Shown here one piece after another: positions 11,041-20,639 of a stretch of 64,000 bases of DNA (position 1 is the stretch's first letter; each line of letters starts with the position of its first letter). A program made the position numbers and the translations under genes. The notes below the pieces were generated by a model. It did no database searches. It was given only the letters and a program-made list of their open reading frames with translations, and was not told the DNA's origin. This DNA comes from Ryuthela nishihirai. Taxonomy: Eukaryota; Arthropoda; Arachnida; Araneae; Heptathelidae. The stretch is from NCBI GenBank assembly GCA_038380435.1, contig JAWZYU010000025.1, forward strand, positions 27,070,707-27,134,706. The letters run 5' to 3'.

Positions 11041-11560
11041 TGTGATCAATGCACTGCTGATCTGTATTATAAAAAAAAGGCCCCAGAACTAAATATTCTG
11101 ATCAGAGACAACACAGCTCACAAAAACAAGGAAATCAGAACAATGCACTGCCAATCTGTATTATAAAAAGCCCTCGAAACTAAATAATCTAATTGGAGAC
11201 ACACCAAAAAAGCAAGAAAATCGGAAACAGTGCACCGCTGATCAGAATTATAAAAAAGCTCCCAAAACTAAATAATCTCATTGGAGACAACACATCAAAG
11301 AACAAGAAAATTGGAAACAGTGCACTGCCAATCTGAATTATAAAAAGCCTCCAAAACTAAATAGTCTCATTGGAGACAATATATATATAAAAAAAAAATT
11401 CAGAAACTGCACCGGCGATCTGAATTACAAAAAAGCCTGCAAAAATAAATAATCTCATCAGAGAAAACACATTCCAAAGAACAAGAAAATTGGAAACAGT
11501 GCACTTCTTATCCAAATTATAAAAAAGATCCCGGAACTAACTAATGCCAGTAAAGACAAC
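11041..11560. repeat. tandem array, about 6 copies of a 90-bp unit
   Basis: Units start near 11047, 11141, 11228, 11318, 11406 and 11497 (periods 87-94 bp). Each has a CAGTGCAC/CAATGCAC block, a GAATTATAAAAAAG block, an AAAACTAAATAATCT block and a GGAGACAACAC block. The same unit occurs twice inside the MITE at 9491-9734. The copies are diverged by about 10-20 percent. Confidence 0.88.
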
Positions 11561-11980
11561 TAAAATTCTTATACCCAACATTATCCTGACCTGCACTATC
11601 TATTACAATGCTAATTACATTTCTTCATATATACATACAAAATCCTCATGCAGCCATGGGCTACAGAGGTCCAACCAGACTATGCAATTTTCCTCTCCAG
11701 ACATGTCTGTTCTGAGCTGCTACGTTTGGCCACTCTAGGCCAATTCGACCAAGGTCCTGTTTGACATTGTCATTGCATTGTAGGTCTCCCCCTTTTTTTA
11801 GGCATGCATTGTCATTGCATTGTAGGCTCTCCCCCTTAGGCACACTGTTCATAATCCTCTTTGCCAATCTGCAGCTATGTATACAGGCAACATGGCCAAA
11901 CCAAAGCAGTCTTTCTTTGCACAATAGGCCGCTCAGAGGAGGTTGATGACTCCTTCTAACCTCATCATTACTTACAATGT

Positions 11981-12361
11981 TGGGGTGGCTCAGTTGGTAG
12001 TGCGCCAGGCTCGTAATCTGTAATTACTAGGTTCAAGTCCCAGCTGAGTCAGCGTTGAGACTCATCTCCGCAAAATTCCCCACCCCATCCACGGTCAGTA
12101 AGGGACACTGTTGGGCTTGGAAAGACTACCGTCTGTTGGATGGGACGTTAATCTGTGCCCCGTGTGCAGGATAGCTATACCCTGTGCACGTTAAAGAACA
12201 TGCTGGATGGCCTTGAAGGGAGGCTACCATCTGTCTCCCAACAGCTGTTCCAGTGGGTCCCCTCCCCAAACCTTCTCTGAGCCTTCGGGGTCCACGTGAC
12301 ATGGCCATTTAGCCTATTGTGGGCCAAAAAGTGCTGTTCAGAGGTAAAACAACCCAACCCA
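11981..12361 (+). mobile_element. SINE family 1, full length, nested in LINE B
   Basis: This copy has a tRNA-like head with an A box (TGGCTCAGTTGGTAG) and a B box (GGTTCAAGTCC). A conserved body with GGGACGTTAA and GTGCACGTTAAAGAAC follows, ending AGGTAAAACAACCCAAC. Target duplications ACTTACAATGT lie at 11970-11980 and 12362-12372. The insertion splits LINE tail sequence. Confidence 0.93.
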
Positions 12362-12372
12362 ACTTACAATGT

Positions 12373-12969
12373 CAAACCACCTAATGCCCAAGATACTGCA
12401 TAAGTATCTAGAATAAAAGAATTGAGTTTCTTGTTATCCTGCTTAAAAAGTGTCCATGTTTTACTACCATAACTAACCTTAGAAAGAACCAAACTATTAT
12501 ACAGCCTAATTTTAGTTTTTAGGTATACATGCCTATTTTTCCACACTCTCCATAGATTCCTAAAAGTCCCAGCTGACAATCCCTATTCTTCTATTTATCT
12601 GATGCCGCAAATCACCAGTATCTGTTACATAGCTCCCAAGATAATGAAACTGAGATACTTGCTGAAGAGTGCAACCATTCAGAGCAACTGAAACACCACC
12701 TGCCTGATCAATTTTCATCACTTCTGTTTTTTTCTCTGTTTATCTCCAAACTTAGTGTATTACCAGTCTCATCAACAGCCCTAATGAAAGAATTCATCTC
12801 ATCAACATCATTAGCCAACAGGGTGAAATCATCTGCATAATCTAAATCAGAAATTTTGAAATCTGTAGACCATTTAAGGCCAAAATCTTTCCCTTGCAAA
12901 GAATTTTGCATAACATAATCAATAACTAAACGAAAGAGAAAAGGAGACAAAATGCACCCTTGTCTAACT
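12373..12969 (-). pseudogene. LINE B reverse transcriptase fragment
   Basis: On the minus strand the sequence encodes RQGCILSPFLFRLVIDYVM, then DLDYADDFTLLANDVDEMNS with the YADD catalytic box, then INREK. A broken frame follows with TFRNLWRVWKNR and TKIRLYNSLVLSKVSYG. Frameshifts separate the blocks, and a solo LTR truncates the N-terminal side, so the long frame that continues into the LTR (to 13085) is an artefact of fusion. The fragment belongs to the same family as the copies at 27-30 kb and 52-56 kb. Confidence 0.85.
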
Positions 12970-13715
12970 TGTAACGCTCCAAAGAAATGAAATACTTTTA
13001 AAGTTTGGACCCTTTGTCTGATCCAATTATTTTTATGCTCTGGATGGCTGAGTCGGGCACCAGGCAATAATTGACAAATTGCCAAAAAAAATAAAGTTTA
13101 ATTAGGGTTTGAAATACCAGCGAGCGTTAATGAGTAAGAATTCAAAAATATTAAATGATTGTCAAAATTTTATGTTAATGCTAATCAAAACAAACTAACG
13201 TTGCTCCAGAGAAAAAAATTAGTAAAGATTCAAAAGGTTTAAACAACAAACAATTTATTTCCAAAAAGCACTCACCAAAACTTCAATAAAGAAGATACTA
13301 CATCATTTCTTACTACAAACATCTTCAACAAACTCCAAACTAAAACTGATCTCTAAATTGTGCTGTGCTCTACTACTCTCTCTACTCTACTATCTTCTGT
13401 GCTGTTGTGATAACGTGTCACCAGGTTATAACAAGAGGTACAAAGCCCGCACGTGTCTTGTTGCACGCCGGGAAAGACATTTGCATAACTTGACAAGCGA
13501 CGCAAGCTATGACGCAAGAGTGGGTAACAAGACTTGTACACGCGCTTTAGCGGGTGACAATCGAAAGTTTGGAGTTGCGCATGCGCAACTCCTAACTCTT
13601 GGAAATGAGCGCTGTGATGACAAAAATGAAATAAAAAATACCCAAAATGATAAATATAACGTAAATTAAGCAAAATTGGTTAAGGTAAAGTGAAAGTGAA
13701 TGAGGGGGCATCACA
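12970..13715. mobile_element. solo LTR (746 bp), TG..CA ends, 4-bp TSD, inserted in LINE B
   Basis: The segment interrupts LINE RT sequence exactly. It starts TGTAACGCTCC and ends GGGGGCATCACA, so both ends read TG..CA with short inverted ends. AACT flanks both sides (12966-12969 and 13716-13719). A 4-bp duplication and this length fit a Gypsy-like LTR. Neither strand carries a credible gene. Orientation is undecided: one strand starts TGTGATGCCCCC and the other TGTAACG. No internal retroviral region remains, so it is a recombined solo LTR. Confidence 0.85.
13571..13592. promoter_or_regulatory. 22-bp palindrome with NRF1-type core, in the solo LTR
   Basis: GGAGTTGCGCATGCGCAACTCC is split evenly around its centre and is fully self-complementary. 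Its core TGCGCATGCGCA equals the known NRF1 (ewg/NRF1 family) consensus. In an LTR this is a plausible promoter element. Function is inferred only from the motif. It is also one of the most CpG-rich spots in the window. Confidence 0.55.
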
Positions 13716-14313
13716 AACTCTACTGGCAATCTTAAACCAATTGCTGAAAGACATACCAACTTTCACACATGACTCGCTGTTATTATAGAGAGCCTTCCTT
13801 ACACTAACTAACTTATCAGGTACCACAGTTTTCTGAAACTCGAAACATTTCTCAAGCATCTATCCTCATTACATACAATGGGAGTAGAAATAATCACATT
13901 ATTTAGAACTTTTTTGAAATGCTCAGCCTACCTAGCAGAAGAGGGACAGGTCTTTGCCCCATGCCACGATCAGGGGGCTGTTTGATATTGCTCACCCTAC
14001 CTCTCTCAATAAATTTAGTTTCTTTAAAAATCCTACAAATAATTTTCTCTGTACAGGTACATGGAGTGTGAGGATATTATATAGAAATTATTCTCTTGAT
14101 TTCCTCATGCAGGAATTCCAGCATGCAAGAGACCAGAAGGACATGAGATACTTAAAAATAACTTAAATTTCTCTTTTCAGGCAGGGAGGATGGATAGCAT
14201 CTCCAAGGTCTAGGTTTCCTTTTCAGCAGGCATGCCAGTAATGCTATTCTTGGATATGACTGCATTAATGAAAGATTTCTTACAGCAAAATTTAAAACAA
14301 AAATTAAAGACTT

Positions 14314-14541
14314 TTGAATGTCATCTGTTGTTATGCCCCCACAGAAGACTCTGATGAGAATGAGAAAGATATGTTTTACTGCCAGCTTCAGGATATTTTG
14401 AATTCTGTGAAGAAAGGGGATATTTCTCTTGTGCTAGGTGACTTCAGTGCTAAGGTTGGTACTGACTCTATGGGCAGGAGTTTTAGGCCCCTTTTGGCAT
14501 TGGTTGTTGCAATGGCAATGAAGAACATCTCCTACAGGTAA
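14314..14541 (+). pseudogene. LINE C endonuclease fragment (APE type)
   Basis: This 75-codon open stretch contains NVICCYAPTEDSDENEKD and LVLGDFSAKVGTDS, the central blocks of an apurinic-like endonuclease domain (the LGDFNAKVG motif of intact copies, here with S for N). Frames before and after are broken. It lies in the inverted 5' half of the LINE. The copy is more diverged than those at 27 and 52 kb. Confidence 0.8.
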
Positions 14542-15147
14542 GTAAACTTAATGGGGTGCGAATAATTAACATATACTACAAACACTGGGACATTTATAAA
14601 CATACATGGCTTGCACAGGAATATGATATATTTTAATTAACAGCGAATGGGCTAGTTCAGTTAGGAATGGGAATATCAGATCATACAGAGGAGCCGAAAT
14701 TTGGTCTGACCATTACCTGGTCAAAAGCGTTTTGCATCTGAAGCTTGAAGAAATGTGCTAAGGTTAAAAAAATTAGCTATAGCACTGAATGCTTGAAGTT
14801 GAGAAAGAATGGAATTGGTTTAAACGAGCTTTTCTTGAAATCAACAGTACTCTTTTGGGTAAAAGGGAACAGAGGAAACAAAATTATTTGAGTAATAAGG
14901 CTATGGAACTTATTTCTGAAAGAAGGAAGTTCAGGATTAATATAAATCAGCACTACTAGTCCTAACAGAAGGCATTACAACGAGCTTAATAAATGTGTAA
15001 AAGATCAGTTAACAGCTGATAATATATATATATATTGATATATATCTTGATAGCTTGGCTGACAAAGCTGAGGAAGCAGTTAGATAGTACAACATTACTA
15101 TCGTTGTACCAGATTATTGTTTTATGAAGGAATAAACAGACAATTAA

Positions 15148-15244
15148 GCCCTTATTTACAATATTTTAATGGAATTTTGAAAAAACAAAGGGGGCACTAA
15201 TTACCCCTTTTCTGCTTATAATTAAAAATTCCTCATAAAATATA
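15148..15244. repeat. 97-bp insert flanked by TTAA, repeated at 16073-16169
   Basis: LINE sequence is continuous on both sides (..AAACAGACAA / GGGATAGACATGG..). TTAA lies at 15144-15147 and 15245-15248. The insert matches 16073-16169 almost base for base, including CAAAGGGGGCACTAATTACC. No clear inverted termini were found. It could be a very short TTAA-target element or a templated insertion from the nearby copy. Confidence 0.7.
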
Positions 15245-15310
15245 TTAAGGGATAGACATGGTAAGGTGGTTGAAGGTAAGGATTCTGTGATAGCTATGAT
15301 GACATTTCTT

Positions 15311-16437
15311 TACCCATTAATATTATTACCTATCATTTTCAGCAATTAAATATCCATATTAAACTTCTTAACCACAAACAGCAATAAACAAAATTGAAAA
15401 CAAGTATTTAATTCCATAACCAAATATTCAATGCTATCACTATTAATGTTCATAACCAGAAATATTAATAAAAACATGCATAAGCACACTGAATTAAGCT
15501 ATTGGGAAAACTACAGACTGCCCTCCATCCATTAAAAAACAATTCATATTTCACAAAAAAAACTCTCCGAAATAACTATTTAATCTTCCTGCCTCAATTA
15601 TGAACTGTGATTTTTCCAAACCAACAATTCTCCATCCAAAATATCTATGTAAAAAAATGCCACCAAACCCTTTCAAATATTCCCAATAAATCATATTAAT
15701 AACATTAAAAATGTAAAAACCTACTGTAAATTTTCCCCCCAAAAACTATTCTCCTAAAACATCCCATTAAAAACTTTCCACCACTTCATTTTCCCATATT
15801 CCAAATTTTTGCCACTTTTCCATACTTACAACACACTACATCCTACTAAACTCAAAAATGTGATTAAAAATAGGCCTGCCACCCTCCCTCAAACCCTTAC
15901 CCCAAAAACTTTATTAAAACAACCCCCCTCCCCCCACATACATATACACATAGCCACAAAAACTACCGAACTCCCACTTATGAATAACCACCATAACATT
16001 ACAAACAAACGAGTTGACTTTCAACAACCCTCCTAATAGTAAAAATTTCAATTCCTAAATATCTTGAATAACTCTTTATTTACAATATTTTAATGGAATT
16101 TTGGAAAAACAAAGGGGGCACTAATTACCTCTTTTCTGCTTATAATTAAAAATTCCTCATAAAATATATACATATCCACTTACCTTATAACCCTCTCAGA
16201 CAAGTAATCCAAGCACAATGACAAATATTCAACAATAATGTCACATTCACATCAAATCACACATGATACGTGACTTCACGTTACCTACCCAAATGAAACA
16301 CATCATAGAACCATAGGCCACAAACAACCCACGAATACTTTTACATTACATTTCTATGTCATACTTTACCCTTTGAGATCATGCATTTCCTGAACACCAC
16401 CATATGTTTGCTGAGGACCGTAAAAAGCCCCTGGTGC
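15311..16437. mobile_element. right part of an A+C-rich, satellite-bearing TIR element
   Basis: The plus strand is strongly depleted in G. Near 16403-16423 it ends with CCATATGTTTGCTGAGGACC and a GTAAA run. This matches the right terminus of the 244-bp MITE at 9734 (..GGCTGAGGACCGTAAA). Together with 10740-11616 it probably formed one element before the LINE inserted. The left terminus was not found. No coding frame is credible. Confidence 0.5.
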
Positions 16438-16558
16438 ATGATTTTTAAAAAATTACTTCTCTAAAAAAGCCTGCTAAATATGCAGCACAAGGCTGTACAA
16501 AGGGAATACAATGAATAAAGGTTATAATGATAAACACTTATTCCTAAGCATAAAGCGG

Positions 16559-16650
16559 CAGGGGTGGCTCAGTTGGTAGTACGTCAGGCTTGCAATCTTC
16601 AGTTCCCAGGTTCAAGTCCCAGCTTGGTCAGCATTGAGATTTACACAATT
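16559..16650 (+). mobile_element. SINE family 1, tRNA-like head only
   Basis: GGGGTGGCTCAGTTGGTAG and CCCAGGTTCAAGTCCCAGC give both promoter boxes. The body is missing after GCATTGAGATTTACA. Confidence 0.85.
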
Positions 16651-16824
16651 GAAAAAGACCTTCTTGTTCAGAAATTGATAAAATTCTCTGCTATTGAGCA
16701 ATAAATTATTTTGTGCTTATCCTTTAAACTTATTTGCATGTTAAAAATTTTTAAAAAGTTTTTAGAAGAAACTTTTAACCTTTTTTTCCTGACAAGGGAA
16801 AAAAAAAACTTTAAAACTTTTTTT

Positions 16825-16900
16825 TCCTGACAAGTCTCCTCCCTACTCAGAATAATTCTCATATGAGAATTATTCTGAGTAGGGAGGAGACTTGTCAGGA
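16825..16900. repeat. 76-bp perfect palindrome, 38-bp arms, no spacer
   Basis: The sequence is exactly self-complementary around CTCAT|ATGAG at 16862/16863. The arm starts TCCTGACAAGTCTCC. A short direct repeat of the arm's outer end (TTTTTCCTGACAAG) also occurs about 35 bp upstream. Such a palindrome may come from a foldback during repair or from a sequencing or assembly fold. Confidence 0.93.
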
Positions 16901-17186
16901 GTTTATAAATGTGAAGACTTTGTCTCATAGCATTTATTTTATGCTCTTCCAGAAGTCTTCATGCATTATTGATATTTTCAATTTCAGCAATGATATTTTC
17001 CTTATCTAATTTTCTATGGAATGGGCTGAATTTAGGGCTGTGTTCCAGAGTAGCCAGTTTGCTATGGGAGAAGTTTTTATTGGACAGATTAATAACAGGA
17101 AGGGGTCTAAAAGTAGGGCAAAAAGTCTTATCTGAGGTTTCAGTGAGCCACTGAATGGTAAGCTACTGACTGAGCCAACTCAGGAA

Positions 17187-18525
17187 GGGCAGGGGTTGGC
17201 TCAGTCAATTATATGCCAGGCTCATATTCTGTAGTTCCCAGGTTCAAGTCCCACTTGCACCAGCATCAAGATTTATCTCCACTTAACTCCCACCATGCCC
17301 CTGGTCAGAAAGGGGACACCGATGGGCTTGGAAAGGCTGCCATCTGTCAGATTGGACGTAAAGCTGTGCTCCATGTGCAGGAGAGCATTACTCTGTGCCC
17401 ATTAAAGAACACAGTGGATATTTCCCATCTGTCTCCTAACAGCTGTCCAGTTCTTAACCCTTCAAGGGTCATGGATGTCTATAGACATTTTTTGTACATC
17501 TCATGAAACTTTGATTTAAAAAAAAATTGCCATTTGAAAATTATCTTACATATGTCTTTTAAAAATACATAATTCAAGCTTGAAAAATTATATTTTCTTT
17601 TTCCATTTGATGTATATTTTATTAAACTACAATATAAATAAATTGATAAAGCCATCTGATTGCCATATTTTAGAAGAACTATATGGTATTGCCAATTTGT
17701 TAATGTTACTATGTATTGAAACAATCACCTGATTTAAGCTCACAAGTTTGGTTTGAACTATTATCAACATATTTGCCCTTAAAGTTCCTAAAATATCCTA
17801 ATAATTAACAAAAAACTTCTGTTTTTAAAAATGGAAGGTTTTGGAAGTAATTAAGAAAGATATACCTTTTTTTGGTGTACCACTGTAAAAAGTGTTATTA
17901 AAATTAATATGTTACTACAATGTTCAAAATTTTTACTTCAGTAAAATTCAGAATCCTCTTTAATTTGGTATATAACACAATCTATTTCTGTTGATTAGTT
18001 ATTTTTAGAAATATTTTAAAGTTGACTTGTTTATTGGATTCTTCAACAAGCCTGGACTTTTCTCAAAGTATGGTATGGAGAAAAAAAATCACAAAATGGA
18101 AGAAATGTTTTCTTTAAATAAGAAAATTATTTTTTTTTTGTTATTCAGAAATAAATAGCCGTTCTATTCACGTGCATTATAATCATTTCTGTCTATTAGT
18201 GTTCTTTAAATAAGTTTTTATTTGTGTTGCCAGATGCATTTTTTTACTGTAATGACTAAAAAAAGTCCTATTAAAATAAAACTAGTTGTCTTTTTTGTTA
18301 AATATTTTATTTTCAAAAAATCCAGAATTAAATGCTGATTAATTTGGCATATAACATGCAATAATTCCTTTCATTAGTTATTTGGTAAAAAAGTTCTAAA
18401 GTTAATATTTTTTGTCTGATCAGAGTGAAAAAATAGTTGGACCTGGAAAGGGTTAACCTCCTCTGAGCCCTTGGGACCTGACCATGTGTGCCAAAAAATG
18501 CTGCTCAGAGATAAAACAACCGAAG
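17187..18525 (+). mobile_element. SINE family 1 split by a TTAA element
   Basis: The head and body run from 17187 to about 17453. The SINE tail resumes at 18457 (CCTCCTCTGAGCCC.., ATAAAACAACC). The gap is the element at 17458-18452. The copy is diverged, with a degraded A box. Confidence 0.85.
17458..18452. mobile_element. piggyBac-like non-autonomous element (995 bp) with TTAA TSD
   Basis: TTAA lies on both sides (17454-17457 and 18453-18456), inside otherwise continuous SINE sequence. The ends read CCCTTCAAGGGTC and, from the other side, CCCTTTCCAGGTC, a typical CCCTT piggyBac-type end. The body is AT-rich and non-coding. It has two related internal blocks (about 17930-18020 and 18305-18415), one of which recurs at 42715-42840. 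Confidence 0.85.
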
Positions 18526-18529
18526 AAAT

Positions 18530-19505
18530 ACCACGTAACATGTCTGAGTCAGATAAAGGTCACAGTAAAGACTGTTCCTTCTAGTTTATTGAGAGTTGTG
18601 TAGAAGAAATTTCTCATGTGAGGCCATCATTTGCAAAATGGCTCAGTACTGAGGAAAAGGCATGCATGGGCATATCTAGAGGGAACATTTGGTAAATCTA
18701 AAAATGTAAAGCTCACTAAAAACTGTCATTACTAATCTTTGGACTTTATGAACTGAACACTTTAACAGTGTAAAGGCATGAACTAATTGACAGTCATTGC
18801 ATTTAATTTTCCTCAGACAACTCATGCAGGATCCATATTCTTAGTTTTGCAACTTTCCCTCACTTCATCTGATGCTTGTGTACATTCCTATGGGACAAAA
18901 CTAGTTCTAGTTCTCTAATGGTTGTTCAAAGATTCATTCCCATGAACTTCTTTAATGCATCATCATCATCGAATTCACTATGCATTTTAATCATAGTGTG
19001 CATAACATAATATGTTATTGAACCTGTTCTGTACTATTTTGACCTCATCTGGTAATATTGATAATATGATGCACCTCTGATTGTGTACTAGAAATTGTTC
19101 ATTGCTCCTCTGTTGTATTGCAAAGTGTTTCATCTTGAAAGAGAATGGAATAACTGAACTACAGATATGGTATGTTATTGAGTTTAAGTATAATGCATTA
19201 AAGTAAGCTAGCTGCTAACAATAACTATACTACCATGTTGTTTTTCAAATTTATATAGTGTTTTTATTATAGTTCTAATAAATAAAATAAATAAATACCC
19301 CCTCAAGCAGCTGCTTGCCACGCAACTCTTAAAATACTAAGAAGTGTTGATAATTGGAAGATGCAATGACTATATTATTTGATCCTCTGTAGTTTGCAGT
19401 GATAGTGAACTGAAACTTTTTCAAAAATTATAACAGGCAACTTTTGGATTATAGCTGCTTATACAATGTTTTGGTTATTGATCAATTTGATTATGTTAAT
19501 GATGG
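18530..19505. other. unassigned spacer with a SINE-2 tail scrap
   Basis: At 19262-19330 there is an ATAAATAA tail followed by CCCCCTCAAGCAGCTGCTTG, the 3' end of SINE family 2 in minus orientation. Nothing else is recognised. Confidence 0.5.
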
Positions 19506-19509
19506 GGTT

Positions 19510-19684
19510 ATAAAGTGATCATCAGCTACATTTAAGCAGAATCTTGTATGTAGGAGAGATTGCATTAATCTACCCATGTTATTTATATGTAGAATTACAG
19601 GTAGTGAATATTATATGAACAATGTGCTTAGAGGCTTGAGTTATAGAGGCAGACCTAGAATGAGGTGGGTGGACAATGTAAAAA
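19510..19684 (+). mobile_element. LINE 3' fragment
   Basis: This is a degraded match to the LINE tail: ATTTAAGCAG, then ATATGAACAATGTGC, then AGGCAGACCTAGAATGAGGT and GGGTGGACAATG. It corresponds to the conserved GRPRMRWADN stretch of intact copies. It joins directly to a SINE-2 copy. Confidence 0.75.
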
Positions 19685-19689
19685 AAATA

Positions 19690-19882
19690 CACTTTAAGCA
19701 GCTGCTTGCCACAGAATTCTGACATGAGCCTGTCAGTTTATATGCCATAGAGAAAGAAAACCTGTGAGGAAGGTGAGACCTCAGCAGAAAAACAATGCAA
19801 ATATCCATGCTTTACCTGAAGCTCAAACCCAGGTCCCTTTGATCAGTAGCTAAGCATGCTAACTACAGGACAGTGAAAACAG
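19690..19882 (-). mobile_element. SINE family 2 copy
   Basis: It reads on the minus strand. The 3' end AAGCAGCTGCTTGCCACAG comes first on the plus strand. Then come CCTGTCAGTTTATATGCCAT, GACCTCAGCAGAAAA and the inverted B box (CTCAAACCCAGGTCCC) of a tRNA-like head. Confidence 0.85.
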
Positions 19883-20403
19883 AACCTTATTAAAATTCAC
19901 TTGCAGTTTCCAAGAGCAATAGTTGCTGCTCAAGATGTGTTTGGACTCCTAAATTTTAGCCTGGTTAGACATAAATAGCCTATTATTGCTTAAAGAATAT
20001 GGGTGATGTATTTGGGTTGGTAATCTATTGATCAGTCAAAAGTGCAACTGTTTTTTCTAATTTTAGAGTGTTGTCTTCAGAAACATGCCTACATTGCAAC
20101 TAGTTAATTGATATAAAAAAATTTGGTAGGCTAAATTTTCTATTGAAAATATGAATTATAGATAATTTTACTAAATTTCTAGACACCAATTGTTAGTATT
20201 GCCATTGCTGTGAGGCTTTTTGCACAATGCTACCAAAATGGCAGAACTTCCAATAACACAAGAAAAATACTCTACATTAAAATAAAACCATGAAATCATT
20301 CAAAAATCATTAAAACAAATACAACTATAAAACACAAGACATAACTCGAGATTTCAAGTCTTTATGCACACAAACAATCTGACTTAAAAAGAAAAAAAAA
20401 AAT

Positions 20404-20634
20404 TATTAAATTTACTTTATATCATTGTAATGGTCAGAAAAGCCAAAATAATTAATTGGAATTATTATCTATAAAATTACTTTTTTTTTGGGGGGGGGGG
20501 GATGATATCCAGTAAATATACCAATTATTGGATATTATCCCAAGAGAAAAAACCTAGGTAATTTTGTAGATGATAATTTCAACTAATTGTCTCAGCTTTT
20601 CTGACCATTACAGTGATATAGAGTAAATTTATTA
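20404..20634. repeat. long foldback, 73-bp arms (about 85 percent paired)
   Basis: 20408-20480 is the imperfect reverse complement of 20558-20630. The core shared block is TAATGGTCAGAAAAGC. The spacer holds a T9-G12 run and a smaller nested inverted repeat (GATATCCA/TGGATATTATC), so the hairpin extends toward its centre. It is probably a palindromic MITE. Its transcript would form an RNA hairpin of over 200 nt. Confidence 0.85.
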
Positions 20635-20639
20635 ATTTC

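Larger units (their letters stand above)
11626..15301 (-). mobile_element. LINE B/C: one minus-strand LINE insertion with a 5' inversion
   Basis: 11626-13929 reads on the minus strand as the 3' half of the LINE (RT to tail). 13930-15296 reads on the plus strand as the 5' half (leader, endonuclease, linker, first RT residues). The two halves meet at the same element position: the plus half stops at GATTCTGTGATAGCTA and the minus half starts at GCTAGGTAGGCTGAG. In intact copies these sequences are contiguous. Matching 9-bp flanks ACATTTCTT at 11617-11625 and 15302-15310 act as the target duplication of the whole unit. This is the arrangement expected from twin priming. Later inserts are a SINE, a solo LTR and a 97-bp segment. 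The RT region also carries internal deletions near 13800-13870. Confidence 0.85.

Noticed and set aside
11041..11560. CRISPR-like array
   Set aside because: Units of 90 bp are diverged along their whole length, with no constant repeat plus unique spacers. The genome is animal.
12708..13085. A single 125-codon minus-strand protein
   Set aside because: Its N-terminal part is LTR sequence fused by insertion to LINE RT. It is not a real protein.
13353..13673. Open frames of about 100 codons on both strands
   Set aside because: Both lie inside the solo LTR, overlap each other in antisense and have no domain.
13930..15296. A separate plus-strand LINE insertion
   Set aside because: Break position and shared flanking ACATTTCTT show it is the inverted 5' half of the minus-strand LINE.
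16668..16928. 86-codon minus-strand frame
   Set aside because: It is built on the 76-bp palindrome and poly-A/T runs. There is no coding signature.
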